A stretch of DNA of 64,000 bases from Paenalicyclobacillus mengziensis (GTDB lineage: Bacteria; Bacillota; Bacilli; Alicyclobacillales; Alicyclobacillaceae). Below, in pieces: positions 36,635-45,599 of this stretch. Made by a program: the position numbers and the translations under genes. Below the pieces are notes generated by a model that had not been told where the DNA came from, did not search any database, and worked only from the letters and a program-made list of their open reading frames with translations. The first letter of the stretch is position 1. Each line of letters starts with the position of its first letter. The stretch lies in NCBI RefSeq assembly GCF_017298635.1, contig NZ_CP071182.1, positions 744,001 through 808,000 on the forward strand, given 5' to 3'.

Positions 36635-37579
36635 ATGAGTAAAGGTAATGTCAAAGTGACTGTTATTCTACCGGTACGAAATGGTGCAAAGTATATCCGT
36701 GACGCGATTGACAGTGTGTTGAATCAAACCTTTGACGAGTTCGAGTTGATGGTTCTCGATGATGAATCGACCGACGAGACAGTGGCGGTCGTTGACAGCT
36801 ACGATGATGAGCGGATTCACCTCATCTCCATGCGTGAGGTTCGTCGTCAAAGTTCAGGTGAGCAGGTACAGCAGGTACAGCAGGTACAGCAGGTACAGCA
36901 GCGTGACGAGTTTCGCCTGGCCCGGTTGCTGAACTATGGAATGACGCTCGGTACGGGGAAATACATCGCTCGGATGGACGCTGACGATGTCTGCAAACCA
37001 GATAGGTTCGAAAAACAGTTCTCGTTTCTCGAACAACATCCCGATGTGACTTTCTGCGGGGTGTTTGGGTACGTCCTTGGCACGGGCAGACTGCTGACAT
37101 CCCCCGTTGAACACGAAGACATCCGTGCAAGTCTGCTGTTTTACAACGTCATCTTACACTCAGGTGTCTTCATTCGCCGTGATGACTGGTGCCGTCACAA
37201 GTTCGCCTATCCGACGGAGTACCCTCATGCAGAGGATTACGGATTGTGGGTAGAGATGATAGAAAAGGTCCGCTTTCACATTCTCCCCGAGCCACTCGTC
37301 TACTACCGTATGCACGATGGACAAGTCTCGAACCACAACCGTGGTATCCAGTTTGCAGCTGGTACCAAATTGCAGGCTCAAATCCTGACGCGACTCGGTA
37401 TCGAGTTCACCGAAGAGGAATTGCAAGTGCACACCCATTGTCGCTCCTTAGTCGGTAACTGGCGCCTGCGGAAATGGTGCGACAAGGTTTTAACGCGAAA
37501 CCTGGAGGTTGGGGTGTATGACCAGGGATCGCTCGAACGGATCGTAAATCCCCTAATGACACTACCGGAATCTCGATGA
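36635..37579 (+). CDS. Family 2 glycosyltransferase
   Basis: A 314-residue GT-A fold enzyme. VTVILPVRNGAKYIRDAIDSVLNQTFDEFELMVLDDES forms the nucleotide-binding start, ARMDADDVC is the DxD-type metal motif (about 111), and AEDYGLWVEM gives the acidic acceptor-site segment. Residues about 75-88 are a four-fold in-frame VQQ repeat (9-bp DNA unit) not expected in the family. The site GAGGTG precedes the ATG. No membrane helices, so it acts on the cytoplasmic side, probably on a surface polysaccharide or glycolipid. Confidence 0.9.
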   Translation: MSKGNVKVTVILPVRNGAKYIRDAIDSVLNQTFDEFELMVLDDESTDETVAVVDSYDDERIHLISMREVRRQSSGEQVQQVQQVQQVQQRDEFRLARLLNYGMTLGTGKYIARMDADDVCKPDRFEKQFSFLEQHPDVTFCGVFGYVLGTGRLLTSPVEHEDIRASLLFYNVILHSGVFIRRDDWCRHKFAYPTEYPHAEDYGLWVEMIEKVRFHILPEPLVYYRMHDGQVSNHNRGIQFAAGTKLQAQILTRLGIEFTEEELQVHTHCRSLVGNWRLRKWCDKVLTRNLEVGVYDQGSLERIVNPLMTLPESR

Positions 37580-37899
37580 CAAAAGGGTCTGCTTGCGGGC
37601 CTTGCGGGCGTCGAGACTCGGAGACCATCAGGAAACCATTATCATCTATGGGTAAATCTATTAAGAGCGCTTATTTGGAAAAGCTGTGGATGACGACCGT
37701 AAACATGAAAATGGACATGAGCGAGACGGTGCTTCCGCCTGCAGACGGATTGTGGGAGAATTGGGTGGTAGGCTGTTGTAGCTTGTGCAGCCGAATGATC
37801 GTCAGTTGTGCTGGAGACTCCTAAAGGGTCATCAGAAAAACACGTCAGAAAACATTTCAGCAAAATACGTCAGAAAACGAACAGAGGAAGTGACTCGCT
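37580..37899. other. Gap without a recognised gene
   Basis: About 320 bases. An 82-codon frame overlaps the previous stop but has no ribosome binding site and no family-like sequence. A short direct repeat (CGTCAGAAAAC/CACGTCAGAAAAC) lies just before the quinone reductase. Confidence 0.4.
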
Positions 37900-38886
37900 T
37901 TGAAAGCTGTTCTGATGCACAAGTTTGGTGAGTCAGATGTCCTATACATCGGGGAAACGGAGACGCCAAAAGCAGGTGAAGGGGAACTCTTGGTTCGCGT
38001 TCGGGCTACGGCACTGAATCGAGCCGATTTACTGCAGCGAATGGGTTTTTATCCGCCACCGAAAGGTGCCTCAGAGATTATTGGGCTTGAAATGGCTGGA
38101 GAGGTTGTGGAAGTTGGTGCTGGAGTCGCGGGATATTTGTCAGGCGATAGGGTCTGTGCCCTGCTCCCCGGCGGTGGCTATGCCCAGTATGCGGTCATCC
38201 CAGCTGACATGGCCATGCCGCTTCCGGAGAACCTTACTTTCGAACAAGGCGCTGCAATCCCAGAGGTCTTTCTGACGGCGTATTTAAACCTTGTTCAGCT
38301 TGGCGGGTTCCAAAGCGGAATGGATGTTCTCATCCATGCAGGTGCAAGTGGAGTTGGCACGGCCGCCATCCAACTCGTTCGAGAGCTCGGCGGACGGTCT
38401 CTTGTCACTGCAGGCAGTCCGGAGAAACTTGCGCGCTGCTCAGAGCTCGGTACAACTGCAGGTTGGAACTACAAGATGGGGTCCTTCGTGCCATTTGTAG
38501 AAGAACAGACAGGCGGCCGCGGCGTGAACATCATTCTCGACTTTATCGGTGCACCTTACCTCACGGATAACCTGAAGTCCCTTGCGATGGACGGTCGCGT
38601 GGTCATCATTGGCACAATGGGTGGGGCAAAGGCAAGTGATGTCGATCTGGGAACCATTCTCGCACGCCGTTTGCAGGTGATAGGGACGGCTTTACGATCG
38701 CGATCGCCAAAGCAAAAAGCAGACCTCACGCGCGCCTTTTGGGACTTTGCCTTCCTGCGGTTTGCGGACGGACGGTTGGTCCCCATCATCGACAGTGTGA
38801 TGGATTGGAAAGACGTCTCAGCAGCGCACGACAGAATGGCGGCCAACCTCAATACAGGCAAGATTGTCCTTCGTGTAACGGACTGA
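37900..38886 (+). CDS. NAD(P)H quinone oxidoreductase, PIG3-like
   Basis: A 328-residue medium-chain reductase lacking zinc ligands. It shows ALNRADLLQRMGFYPPPKGASEIIGLEMAGEV, GGGYAQYAVIPA, the NADPH-binding IHAGASGVGTAAIQL (about 147) and IILDFIGAPYL. The NRADLLQRxGxYPPPxGxS signature marks the PIG3/quinone oxidoreductase branch. The TTG start has GAGGAAG eight to nine bases upstream. It is likely followed by the EamA gene on the same transcript (74-base gap). Confidence 0.92.
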   Translation: MKAVLMHKFGESDVLYIGETETPKAGEGELLVRVRATALNRADLLQRMGFYPPPKGASEIIGLEMAGEVVEVGAGVAGYLSGDRVCALLPGGGYAQYAVIPADMAMPLPENLTFEQGAAIPEVFLTAYLNLVQLGGFQSGMDVLIHAGASGVGTAAIQLVRELGGRSLVTAGSPEKLARCSELGTTAGWNYKMGSFVPFVEEQTGGRGVNIILDFIGAPYLTDNLKSLAMDGRVVIIGTMGGAKASDVDLGTILARRLQVIGTALRSRSPKQKADLTRAFWDFAFLRFADGRLVPIIDSVMDWKDVSAAHDRMAANLNTGKIVLRVTD

Positions 38887-38960
38887 GCGCACTCGTACTG
38901 AACTGGTAAGAAAGCCCATGTGTATTGCGGATGGATGAGGACATCTACGAGGAGAGATCG

Positions 38961-39974
38961 ATGAACACACGTACTTTTGTCGCGGTCGCGATTACGCTGG
39001 TGTTTTGGTCTTCAGCGTTTGCGGGTATTCGTGCGGGGCTCGAGGGAGGATACACGCCGGGGCACTTGGTGCTCCTGCGTTTCCTCTCGGCTTCGCTCAT
39101 CTTTGTTATCTACGCAATCTTCCGCAAGGTTCAATTGCCCAAGGGGAAGGACTGGATCCGTCTCGCGTTGCTTGGGTTCTCCGGCATCACCATCTATCAC
39201 ACGTCACTCACTTTCGGCGAGCAAAGTGTTCAAGCCGGAACAGCAAGCCTCATCATTGCGGCTGCACCCGCATTTACATCGGTCATCGCGATGTTCGTAT
39301 TGCGCGAGCGGCTGACCCTTGTTGGCTGGTTAGGTACCTTGTTGGGCTTCGTGGGTGTCGGTGTGATTACCATCGGATCGGGCGGTGCTCCTGGTTTTAC
39401 CAAAGGTGCTCTGCTGATTTTATTGTCCGCCGTGATGACCTCGCTCTTCTTTGTTTATCAAAAACCGTTACATGGAAAATACAGTGCGATTGACCTGACC
39501 GCCTACTTCACCTGGTTTGGTACGCTGCCAATGCTGGTGTTTCTCCCTGGTATGTGGCACGACGTGTCCCATGCAACGCTCGGTGCGACACTGTCGGGGA
39601 TATACATCGGTGTGTTTCCGGCCGCAGTGGCTTACGTCGCGTGGGCGGTCGCCTTGGCGAGTGCACCGGCGGGTGTCATATCGAGCACGCTCTACATCAA
39701 CCCAGTGCTCGCCATCCTAATCGCCTGGGTTTGGCTAGGCGAGCTGCCGCATATCGTTTCTATTTTCGGAGGCATCATCGCGGTCATGGGCGTAACCATT
39801 GTGAACGTATGGGGTACGAACAAGAGATCGAAGCCGGCAGTGCAGATGGGCTCAGCAGTGGAGGCAGTGGAGGCAGTGGAGGCAACCATCACGGCTGGAA
39901 GCGAGCGGCCTGCGGCAGGCACCATCGCCGCAGAGGCAGCGGAGGCAACGGCTGTGGAACCTACCCAGGCGTGA
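38961..39974 (+). CDS. EamA/DMT family transporter
   Basis: A 337-residue membrane protein with ten predicted helices arranged as two EamA repeats of five (FVAVAITLVFWSSAFAGIRAGL at the start, GALLILLSAVMTSLFFVYQKPL in the second half). The family exports metabolites such as amino acids. The ATG at 38961 has GGAGAG about four bases upstream. The cytoplasmic tail after about residue 285 carries an in-frame repeat (VEAVEAVEAT and EAAEAT), which is low-complexity and not part of the fold. Confidence 0.9.
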   Translation: MNTRTFVAVAITLVFWSSAFAGIRAGLEGGYTPGHLVLLRFLSASLIFVIYAIFRKVQLPKGKDWIRLALLGFSGITIYHTSLTFGEQSVQAGTASLIIAAAPAFTSVIAMFVLRERLTLVGWLGTLLGFVGVGVITIGSGGAPGFTKGALLILLSAVMTSLFFVYQKPLHGKYSAIDLTAYFTWFGTLPMLVFLPGMWHDVSHATLGATLSGIYIGVFPAAVAYVAWAVALASAPAGVISSTLYINPVLAILIAWVWLGELPHIVSIFGGIIAVMGVTIVNVWGTNKRSKPAVQMGSAVEAVEAVEATITAGSERPAAGTIAAEAAEATAVEPTQA

Positions 39975-40004
39975 CCTTGATGCCGCGGAACCACGGAATT
40001 CCGG

Positions 40005-40214
40005 AATAACGCGCTGTGGAAGCGCTAATGGGGCATCGCTGCCTTTGTCGGCACAGAAATAACGCGTTGTGGAAGCGTTAAGGCCTCGGCTTACGCAAAT
40101 AGCGTGCTGTGGAAGTGTTATTTCCTCCGCTTTAGACAATAACGCGCCATGAGCGCGTTATTTCCGCTCATGCTGTTTTGCGCAGGGTTAAATAACGCGT
40201 TCCCAGATCGTTAT
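40005..40214 (-). repeat. Composite multi-hairpin element, copy C
   Basis: Five hairpins on the opposite strand to copies A and B. Read on the minus strand the order is H1 with ...GGGAACGCGTTATT, H2 AATAACGCGC-TCATG-GCGCGTTATT, spacer TTGTCTAAAGCGGAGGA, H3, H4 with loop TTCCACA, then H5. It lies between convergent genes. Confidence 0.85.
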
Positions 40215-40302
40215 CCGGGAACGCCACCAGTTGCAACGGTAGTGAAAAGGTCAAGAGACGACGTTTCCCCTCTCCAATCGGCGAGGTTTTCTGGACAATC
40301 GG

Positions 40303-40325
40303 AAAGAGCCGTTCACGGCTCTTTT
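40303..40325. terminator. Terminator before the ecf genes' 3' end
   Basis: AGAGCCGT and ACGGCTCT pair over two bases, with an A-run before and a T-run after, so it can work on both strands. It serves the EamA gene and the convergent ecfA-ecfT gene. The bases after it (40330-40405) are short AT-rich direct repeats such as ATGTTA and CCTAGAATC. Confidence 0.85.
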
Positions 40326-40405
40326 CATTTTTATCCTAATGTTGATGTTAATGTTAATCTTTATTATAATCGCAACCCTAGAATCGCAGCCCTAGAATCC
40401 CACCT

Positions 40406-42139
40406 CTAGAATCGCAACTCCGGCAGGCCTATCGAAACGATAACCAAGAGAGTGCTTAGGACAAGTGCCGCGAGGGTAAAGTGCGTATCCTTGCGATCCC
40501 AACGAATCGCCACCCCTGAAGTACGAGGCATGCCAAACCTTATCAACCCCCGCGCTTCCATTGCAAACGACAAGTCTTCCCCGAGTTGAAAGAGTGAAAA
40601 CAACAACGGCATGAGTAGCGTCGATGCATCCCGCAAACGAACCTGTCCTGTGCGGCCAACTCGTTTGGCACGTATCTGCGAAACCTCAGCAAACTTCTTT
40701 GCTTCCGCCCCAAGTATTGGAATAAACCGAAGCACAAGCGAAGCCCCAAACGCGATGGCCTCGACCGGAATGCGCAGGGGCTTAAGCCAATTCAATGCAA
40801 CCTCTAGTCCCCGTTTCATTTCAAGTGTGCTGGTGAGCTCGGTGAACAATACGCCAAGCATCAGAATCAGCAGGATACGCACAAGTGAGAGTAACGTATG
40901 CAAGCCGTTCGTAACAGAGTATCCAATCGGCCACGTAAGGCCGGAGAAGATGACGGTGAAGGCCATAAAGAGAAGGAACGGCCGACCGATATGCCAGAAC
41001 CTCATTAATGGCACTTTACAGGCCGCAGCCAACAGCCCGATCACGACGATGGACGGCAGAATACCAGCTACGGGAACAGCCAAAATCACGACAGAAAGTA
41101 GCACATAAGCCAACCATTTTGCCCGGGCATCAAGTTTTTGGATGTATTGCCTAAAGTCCAATTTGGCCCCGCCCTCGGCCGATTGCATGTGGCCAGCCGA
41201 TGAATGGATATGGTCACCGTATTGAACGTGGTCACTCGTTGATTGCATGTGGCCAATCCATTTGCCGCGCTTACCTGATACGGCCTGTTCCGCGGATGTT
41301 GTCCGTTGTGGGACCCTAGCGGGAGTTCTCTCGAGACACCGAAGAATGTCCTGGGCGGCCTCCTGCGGTGACAGGGCTGCGGCGGGAATATCCCACCCGT
41401 GTTGCCTGAGGTAAGCGGTACATTCGGCGGATGCAGGCAAGCCAACCCCTGAATCCGCGAGGATTCCCGGGTTCTCCACGGCGTATGCAGCTTCAAGGTC
41501 TGCAGCAACCTGGCCGTTTTGCATGATGATGAGCCTGTCGGCGAGTGGCAGCCAGACGTCGAGGTCGTGTGTGGCAACAATCACTCCGCGACCTCTGTCG
41601 GCCATGTCACGGATGTCATGCGAAAGCGCATCCGCCGCCGGTGCGTCGAGTCCAGCCGTTGGCTCGTCAAGAAGCAGCCACGCCGGCTCTGTGGCGAGTG
41701 CGGTTGCAATTGCTACCCGCCGCTGCTGCCCACCGCTTAAGGATTTGGGGGCGAGGTCAAGCATGGTCGGGGGCAGCCCGACAGTGCGGAGCGCCCGCTC
41801 GATCCGATGCTTCGCCACGCCTTCTGCCAGCTTACACGGGCGGAGTGAATACTCGAACTCCTTTTTAACGGATGTCGCAAACAGTTGCTGTTCCGGCGAC
41901 TGAAACACCATGGTCAGGTTTTGGATAGCCTCCATCTGAACGCGATGCCCATTCCACAGGGGTGTTCCGTCAATGGCGATGTCACCTAGAGTGGGCCGCT
42001 CGAGACCGGAAATGGAGCGTAGCAGCGTTGATTTCCCAGCGCCCGTTTTGCCGACAAGGAGGGTGAGTGTCCCTGAAGGGAAAGACAAGTTGACTCCTCG
42101 CAGGGAGACGACTGCGACGTTCTTTAGGTCGATAGTCAT
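40406..42139 (-). CDS. Fused ECF transporter ATPase-permease (EcfA-EcfT)
   Basis: A 577-residue fusion. Residues 1-225 are an ABC ATPase: GKTGAGKSTLL, Q-loop FQSPEQQLFA, LSGGQQRRVA, LLLDEPTAGLD and an intact switch His in VATHDLDVW. After a linker of about 110 residues with a repeated GHMQS..DHVQ..DHIHS..GHMQSA pattern, residues 340-577 are the EcfT permease with several helices and the coupling segment (EVSQIRAKRVGRTGQVRLRD; the Ala-Arg-Gly motif appears as MEARGLIRFG). The start overlaps the previous stop (ATGA). Together with the other ATPase and the divergent BioY it should make a biotin importer. Confidence 0.9.
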   Translation of the reverse strand: MTIDLKNVAVVSLRGVNLSFPSGTLTLLVGKTGAGKSTLLRSISGLERPTLGDIAIDGTPLWNGHRVQMEAIQNLTMVFQSPEQQLFATSVKKEFEYSLRPCKLAEGVAKHRIERALRTVGLPPTMLDLAPKSLSGGQQRRVAIATALATEPAWLLLDEPTAGLDAPAADALSHDIRDMADRGRGVIVATHDLDVWLPLADRLIIMQNGQVAADLEAAYAVENPGILADSGVGLPASAECTAYLRQHGWDIPAAALSPQEAAQDILRCLERTPARVPQRTTSAEQAVSGKRGKWIGHMQSTSDHVQYGDHIHSSAGHMQSAEGGAKLDFRQYIQKLDARAKWLAYVLLSVVILAVPVAGILPSIVVIGLLAAACKVPLMRFWHIGRPFLLFMAFTVIFSGLTWPIGYSVTNGLHTLLSLVRILLILMLGVLFTELTSTLEMKRGLEVALNWLKPLRIPVEAIAFGASLVLRFIPILGAEAKKFAEVSQIRAKRVGRTGQVRLRDASTLLMPLLFSLFQLGEDLSFAMEARGLIRFGMPRTSGVAIRWDRKDTHFTLAALVLSTLLVIVSIGLPELRF

Positions 42140-43005
42140 TCCTGCCCCCTCCTCGACTCGACTGCCTGATGGAGTTCGAACGGAGTCGCCGACTCGACTG
42201 CCTGATGGAGTTCGAACGGGGTCATCGACTCTAGTGCTTGGTGGAGTTCGGATGGGGTCATCGGCTTTGTCGACAAGTCGACCCCACGCTCGAAGAGCGC
42301 CATCGCCACCTGAACCGTATAAGGGGGTGGATAGCCAAGTCCTGAGCAGGCATCGTAAAAGAACTCTCGTGGCTGACCGTGAAACGCAATGTGTCCGTCT
42401 TCGAGCGCCAATACCATGTCGGCGTATGTGAGTTCAGAGCTCCACTGTGTGATCCAGATGACTGTAAGCCCGCGCTGGTGCAACGCCGAGACCGTTTCGA
42501 GGAGGTGTTGGCGCGAGAGCGGATCGAGCATCGCAGTCGACTCGTCAAACACGATGCAGTCTGGGGCTGTGACCAAGGCAGAAGCCACGCAAAGAAGCTG
42601 CTTCTGACCGCCGGACAGGTGGAGGATGGGAGTATCAAAGGAGACGTGGAGTCCAACGGCTTCAAGTGCCTGCAGGGCTTTCGCTGGCATGTCATTTGGC
42701 GGAATACAGGCGTTTTCCATGCCAAAGCACAGGTCCTCGAAGACGGTCTCGCCGACAATCTGGGCATCCGGGTTTTGCAGGATGATGCGAATCTGAGCAT
42801 CTGCACGAGTTACGTCTCCGCCGGAAACTCGGCCGAGTCCCGACAAGACTCTCGCCAAAGTGGACTTTCCACTGCCGTTGCGGCCGATGACGCCAAGCCA
42901 TTGCCCTCTTGACACGTCGAGTGAGATGTCATCGAGAGCGTGGATGAGTGAATCTATTCGACGGCGGATAACGGAAACATTTCTCAAGGTGATGAGTGTC
43001 GACAT
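42136..43005 (-). CDS. ECF transporter ATPase with altered switch loop
   Basis: A 289-residue ABC ATPase of the EcfA/CbiO kind. Walker A GRNGSGKST (about 41), Q-loop LQNPDAQIVGETVFEDLCFG, LSGGQKQ and Walker B CIVFDEST are all present. The usual switch histidine is replaced: the sequence reads VIWITQWSSEL, with a CAG codon where ITH is expected. The C-terminus carries three copies of an 11-residue repeat TPFELHQAVES. The ATG has GGAGG at good spacing. It is the first gene of a two-gene operon whose second gene is the fusion protein. Confidence 0.9.
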   Translation of the reverse strand: MSTLITLRNVSVIRRRIDSLIHALDDISLDVSRGQWLGVIGRNGSGKSTLARVLSGLGRVSGGDVTRADAQIRIILQNPDAQIVGETVFEDLCFGMENACIPPNDMPAKALQALEAVGLHVSFDTPILHLSGGQKQLLCVASALVTAPDCIVFDESTAMLDPLSRQHLLETVSALHQRGLTVIWITQWSSELTYADMVLALEDGHIAFHGQPREFFYDACSGLGYPPPYTVQVAMALFERGVDLSTKPMTPSELHQALESMTPFELHQAVESATPFELHQAVESRRGQE

Positions 43006-43155
43006 TGTAAACCTCCAAAAACCACATCAGCGTTTTCTATCTCGAATCTATCTCAACATTTTCATGAAAACAGTTGCATTTGGACAGTAGGGTTGTGTAA
43101 CATGACCAATGTCAACTTCATTATACTATCAAGTTTACAAAAGGGGAGGATCGTC

Positions 43156-43740
43156 ATGACGGTTCGCGGCGTGGTTTTTAGTGCCTTATTTGCAGCTCTT
43201 CTGGTTGTACTTAGTTTCTTTAGTCTCCCTGTGGGACCGGTACCCATTGTACTGGATAATCTGGTGGTCTTGCTCGCGGGCGCCTTGCTCGGTCCCTTGT
43301 ATGGCTTCTTCAGTATGTTTCTGATTGTGGTGCTGGTTGGGGTTGGCGTCCCTTTGCTCGGCGGCCATGGCGGCCTTGGACTTCTCCTTGGCCCAAGCGG
43401 AGGATACGTTGTGGCTTGGCCGTTCGCAGCGCTTCTGATTGGCTTGCTGGTACCTCGCATCAAGGGGCGTGGGGCTCTGCAATACGTCAAGGGATTCATC
43501 TGGACGGAGATCTTTGGGGTCCTTTTTGTCGACGCCGTTGGCGCCCCGTGGCTGATGCATGTCCTGCACCTTTCTCTTGCTAAGACGCTTGCACAAGGTT
43601 TTTACATCTTTTTGCCGGGGGACACCATTAAGGCGTTCATCGCGACAGGAATTTGGATGGCCGTACGAAAGACTTACCCGGTCGCCAGGCTTGTTGGCCG
43701 CGGCGGTGACGATGTTGTTGAAGCCGTACAGCGCACATAA
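43156..43740 (+). CDS. bioY: Biotin transporter S component BioY
   Basis: A 194-residue membrane protein with six helices. Family traits are SLPVGPVPIVLDNLVVLLAGALLGP, VLVGVGVPLLGGHGGLGLLLGPSGGYVVAWPFAA and the C-terminal LPGDTIKAFIA. BioY binds biotin and partners with EcfA/EcfT. The ATG at 43156 follows GGGGAGGATCGTC. It is divergent from the ecf genes, with about 150 bases between. I could not recognise a convincing BirA operator there. Confidence 0.92.
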   Translation: MTVRGVVFSALFAALLVVLSFFSLPVGPVPIVLDNLVVLLAGALLGPLYGFFSMFLIVVLVGVGVPLLGGHGGLGLLLGPSGGYVVAWPFAALLIGLLVPRIKGRGALQYVKGFIWTEIFGVLFVDAVGAPWLMHVLHLSLAKTLAQGFYIFLPGDTIKAFIATGIWMAVRKTYPVARLVGRGGDDVVEAVQRT

Positions 43741-43796
43741 TGAATGTCTAACGTTGACCTAGTTTCATCCTCTTCGACCATGGGCTACCGAGCACG

Positions 43797-43830
43797 TACC
43801 AAGCATGTACCGAGCATGTACCGAGCACTT
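43797..43830. repeat. 12-bp imperfect tandem repeat
   Basis: About three copies of TACCGAGCATGT-like units in the gap before the UPF0180 gene. Confidence 0.75.
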
Positions 43831-44003
43831 CTTTGCATGCACACAGTGCATAATTTTTCGAGTCGAAGGCTATACTCCACTTGCGAAAGAATGCTCATCA
43901 TGCGGTCTAGTCATCGCGATGCCGATCTCGTCATCGTTTGAACAGCAATGTCGCTCGCGAAATGTCGCATCGGCCGTTGTGAGCTGCAAGGGAGGAACCG
44001 AAG

Positions 44004-44249
44004 ATGACTAAGATTGCGGTAGAACGAGGGCTCGATCCCGTTAAGTCCTACCTCGAACAACAGGGCTTCCATGTGGTTGACATGGAGAATGAGGCGTCAT
44101 CAGCAAAAGACGCGAGTGTCATCTGCGTTACAGGAGCTGACAAAAACTTGATGGGGATGCAGGACGTTGTTGTCAACGTGCCAGTCGTCTCCTGTGAGGG
44201 GTTGTCTCCAGAACAGGTGCTCGAGCGGGTCAGGGAATACGTTCATTAG
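44004..44249 (+). CDS. UPF0180/YkuS family small protein
   Basis: An 81-residue protein matching the UPF0180 family (MTKIAVERGLDPVKSYLEQQGFHVVDMENE at the start, SVICVTGADKNLMGMQDVVVNVPVV in the middle). The role is unknown; it is common in Bacillota. The ATG has GGGAGG about eight bases upstream. A strong terminator follows about 100 bases after the stop. Confidence 0.88.
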   Translation: MTKIAVERGLDPVKSYLEQQGFHVVDMENEASSAKDASVICVTGADKNLMGMQDVVVNVPVVSCEGLSPEQVLERVREYVH

Positions 44250-44345
44250 AAGCAACACATGTACGAAGGGCAGTACGAGTCAGGCCAAGAAAGGAAGTAC
44301 GAGCCGGGCTCGTGTACTGCAATTTGGTTGGGATGGATATGGAAA

Positions 44346-44374
44346 TGGCATGCGGGTATCCGCATGCCACTTTT
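44346..44374 (+). terminator. Terminator of the UPF0180 gene
   Basis: A perfect ten-pair stem (TGGCATGCGG with CCGCATGCCA) over four bases, then CTTTT. Confidence 0.88.
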
Positions 44375-44386
44375 ATCGTCAGGACG

Positions 44387-44464
44387 GTGCTTGGAGGCCA
44401 CTCCGGTGCACTTGGAAGCCATAGTTGTGCTTGGAAGCCACTGTGGTGCTTGGAGGCCACTCAT
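44387..44464. repeat. About 20-bp imperfect tandem repeat, four copies
   Basis: Units such as GTGCTTGGAGGCCACT and GTGCTTGGAAGCCACT recur four times with small changes, between the terminator and the 3' end of the formamidase. Confidence 0.85.
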
Positions 44465-44476
44465 CCCCGGGCGAGT

Positions 44477-45418
44477 CTATTTTGCTCTGGGCCGGAGTCC
44501 GCTAATGGCGTCGTGACGCAGTATGGCGTGGCAACCTTTCGACCCATTTACGATCTGGGATATACGCAAGTCAACGACAAGACTTGCCAACGCGAGTGAC
44601 TCTTTGCGCGTATATCCGTAAAGTTCGACCATCACATCGAGCATGTGGCTGAGTGCTATCATCGAGGCTTCGTTCAGGTCTTCGTGGAAGCCGAACGTCA
44701 CCCAGCCTGCAGGTGTTTTGGCCCGGGGCATCGCGAAATGGAGGTCATCTCGAACCGTGAACGTGAGGTCGACGAGGTCCATCGGGCACTCGATGGCCGT
44801 CACGGAGACTTCTCCGTCCCCCTGAACACCATGTCCGTCGCCGGTGGAGAAGAGGCCGCCTTCCACCGCGATCGGCAAATACAGTGTGCTCCCTGCCGTC
44901 AACTCCTTACAGTCGATGTTTCCGCCGCAAAACCGAGGTGGCGCTGTCGGCTGCATGCCTTCCACGTCAGCAGGCATGCCCATAACACCCATGAAGGGGC
45001 GAAGGGCTACTTGATGTCCGAATTGATCCGTTGCGGTCATGCGCACGTTGTCCAGGGTCCACTTTAGCGTAGTCCCTTCCCCGTCTGCTAAACCAAGCCA
45101 CTGATTTACCGGGTGGCCAAATCCGCCTCCTCCTGTCCAGCCCCATGCGCCTGGAACGAGGTTGTTGATTTGCACCTCGAGTACCATTCCAGGCTTTGCC
45201 CCGCGTATCGCCACTGGCCCGCATAGTGCGTGCCCGGGTTGGCGCGGTTCAAACTGCCGTCGCTTGCCTTCCTCTGGATGCGGCTCAAGCCCCCAGCCTG
45301 CATCGAGCGTCTTAAACCGGACAGTGTCACCGGAGTCAATCGTGATGACGGGACGTCTGTCTCTCGAAAATGGACCGTGCAAGCTATCTTCATTTGGTTC
45401 GATGTAATGGATGGTCAT
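44477..45418 (-). CDS. Acetamidase/formamidase family protein
   Basis: A 313-residue amidase of the FmdA_AmdA family. It shows LEPHPEEGKRRQFEPRQPGHALCGPVAIRGAKPGMVLEVQI, PRFCGGNIDCKEL (a metal-site segment with Cys), LYLPIAVEGGLFSTGDGHGVQGDGEV and FHEDLNEASMIAL. The enzymes hydrolyse formamide or acetamide to ammonia. The ATG at 45418 has GGGGAGG seven bases upstream. The C-terminal part DLRISQIVNG is typical. Confidence 0.93.
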   Translation of the reverse strand: MTIHYIEPNEDSLHGPFSRDRRPVITIDSGDTVRFKTLDAGWGLEPHPEEGKRRQFEPRQPGHALCGPVAIRGAKPGMVLEVQINNLVPGAWGWTGGGGFGHPVNQWLGLADGEGTTLKWTLDNVRMTATDQFGHQVALRPFMGVMGMPADVEGMQPTAPPRFCGGNIDCKELTAGSTLYLPIAVEGGLFSTGDGHGVQGDGEVSVTAIECPMDLVDLTFTVRDDLHFAMPRAKTPAGWVTFGFHEDLNEASMIALSHMLDVMVELYGYTRKESLALASLVVDLRISQIVNGSKGCHAILRHDAISGLRPRAK

Positions 45419-45599
45419 TCGTGTCCTCCCCAACGGTTTCGGTGTGTCTACATTTTATACTGCGACGCGGATACTGACATCTGGCATGTGAAAATAAGTT
45501 GTAGTATGAACGCTGTATGTATCAAGTTGTGTGTCAAGAATCCCTTTTCAGATAACCGCCAACCAGCATAAAATGGAGAAGACTGGGGGGATTCGCAAA

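Noticed and set aside
37576..37824. 82-codon frame after the GT2 gene
   Set aside because: Overlaps the stop of the GT2 gene without a site and shows no recognisable domain.
43006..43155. BirA operator between the ecf genes and bioY
   Set aside because: Only weak half-sites (TTGTGTAAC, GTCAACTT) with wrong spacing; not enough to call.
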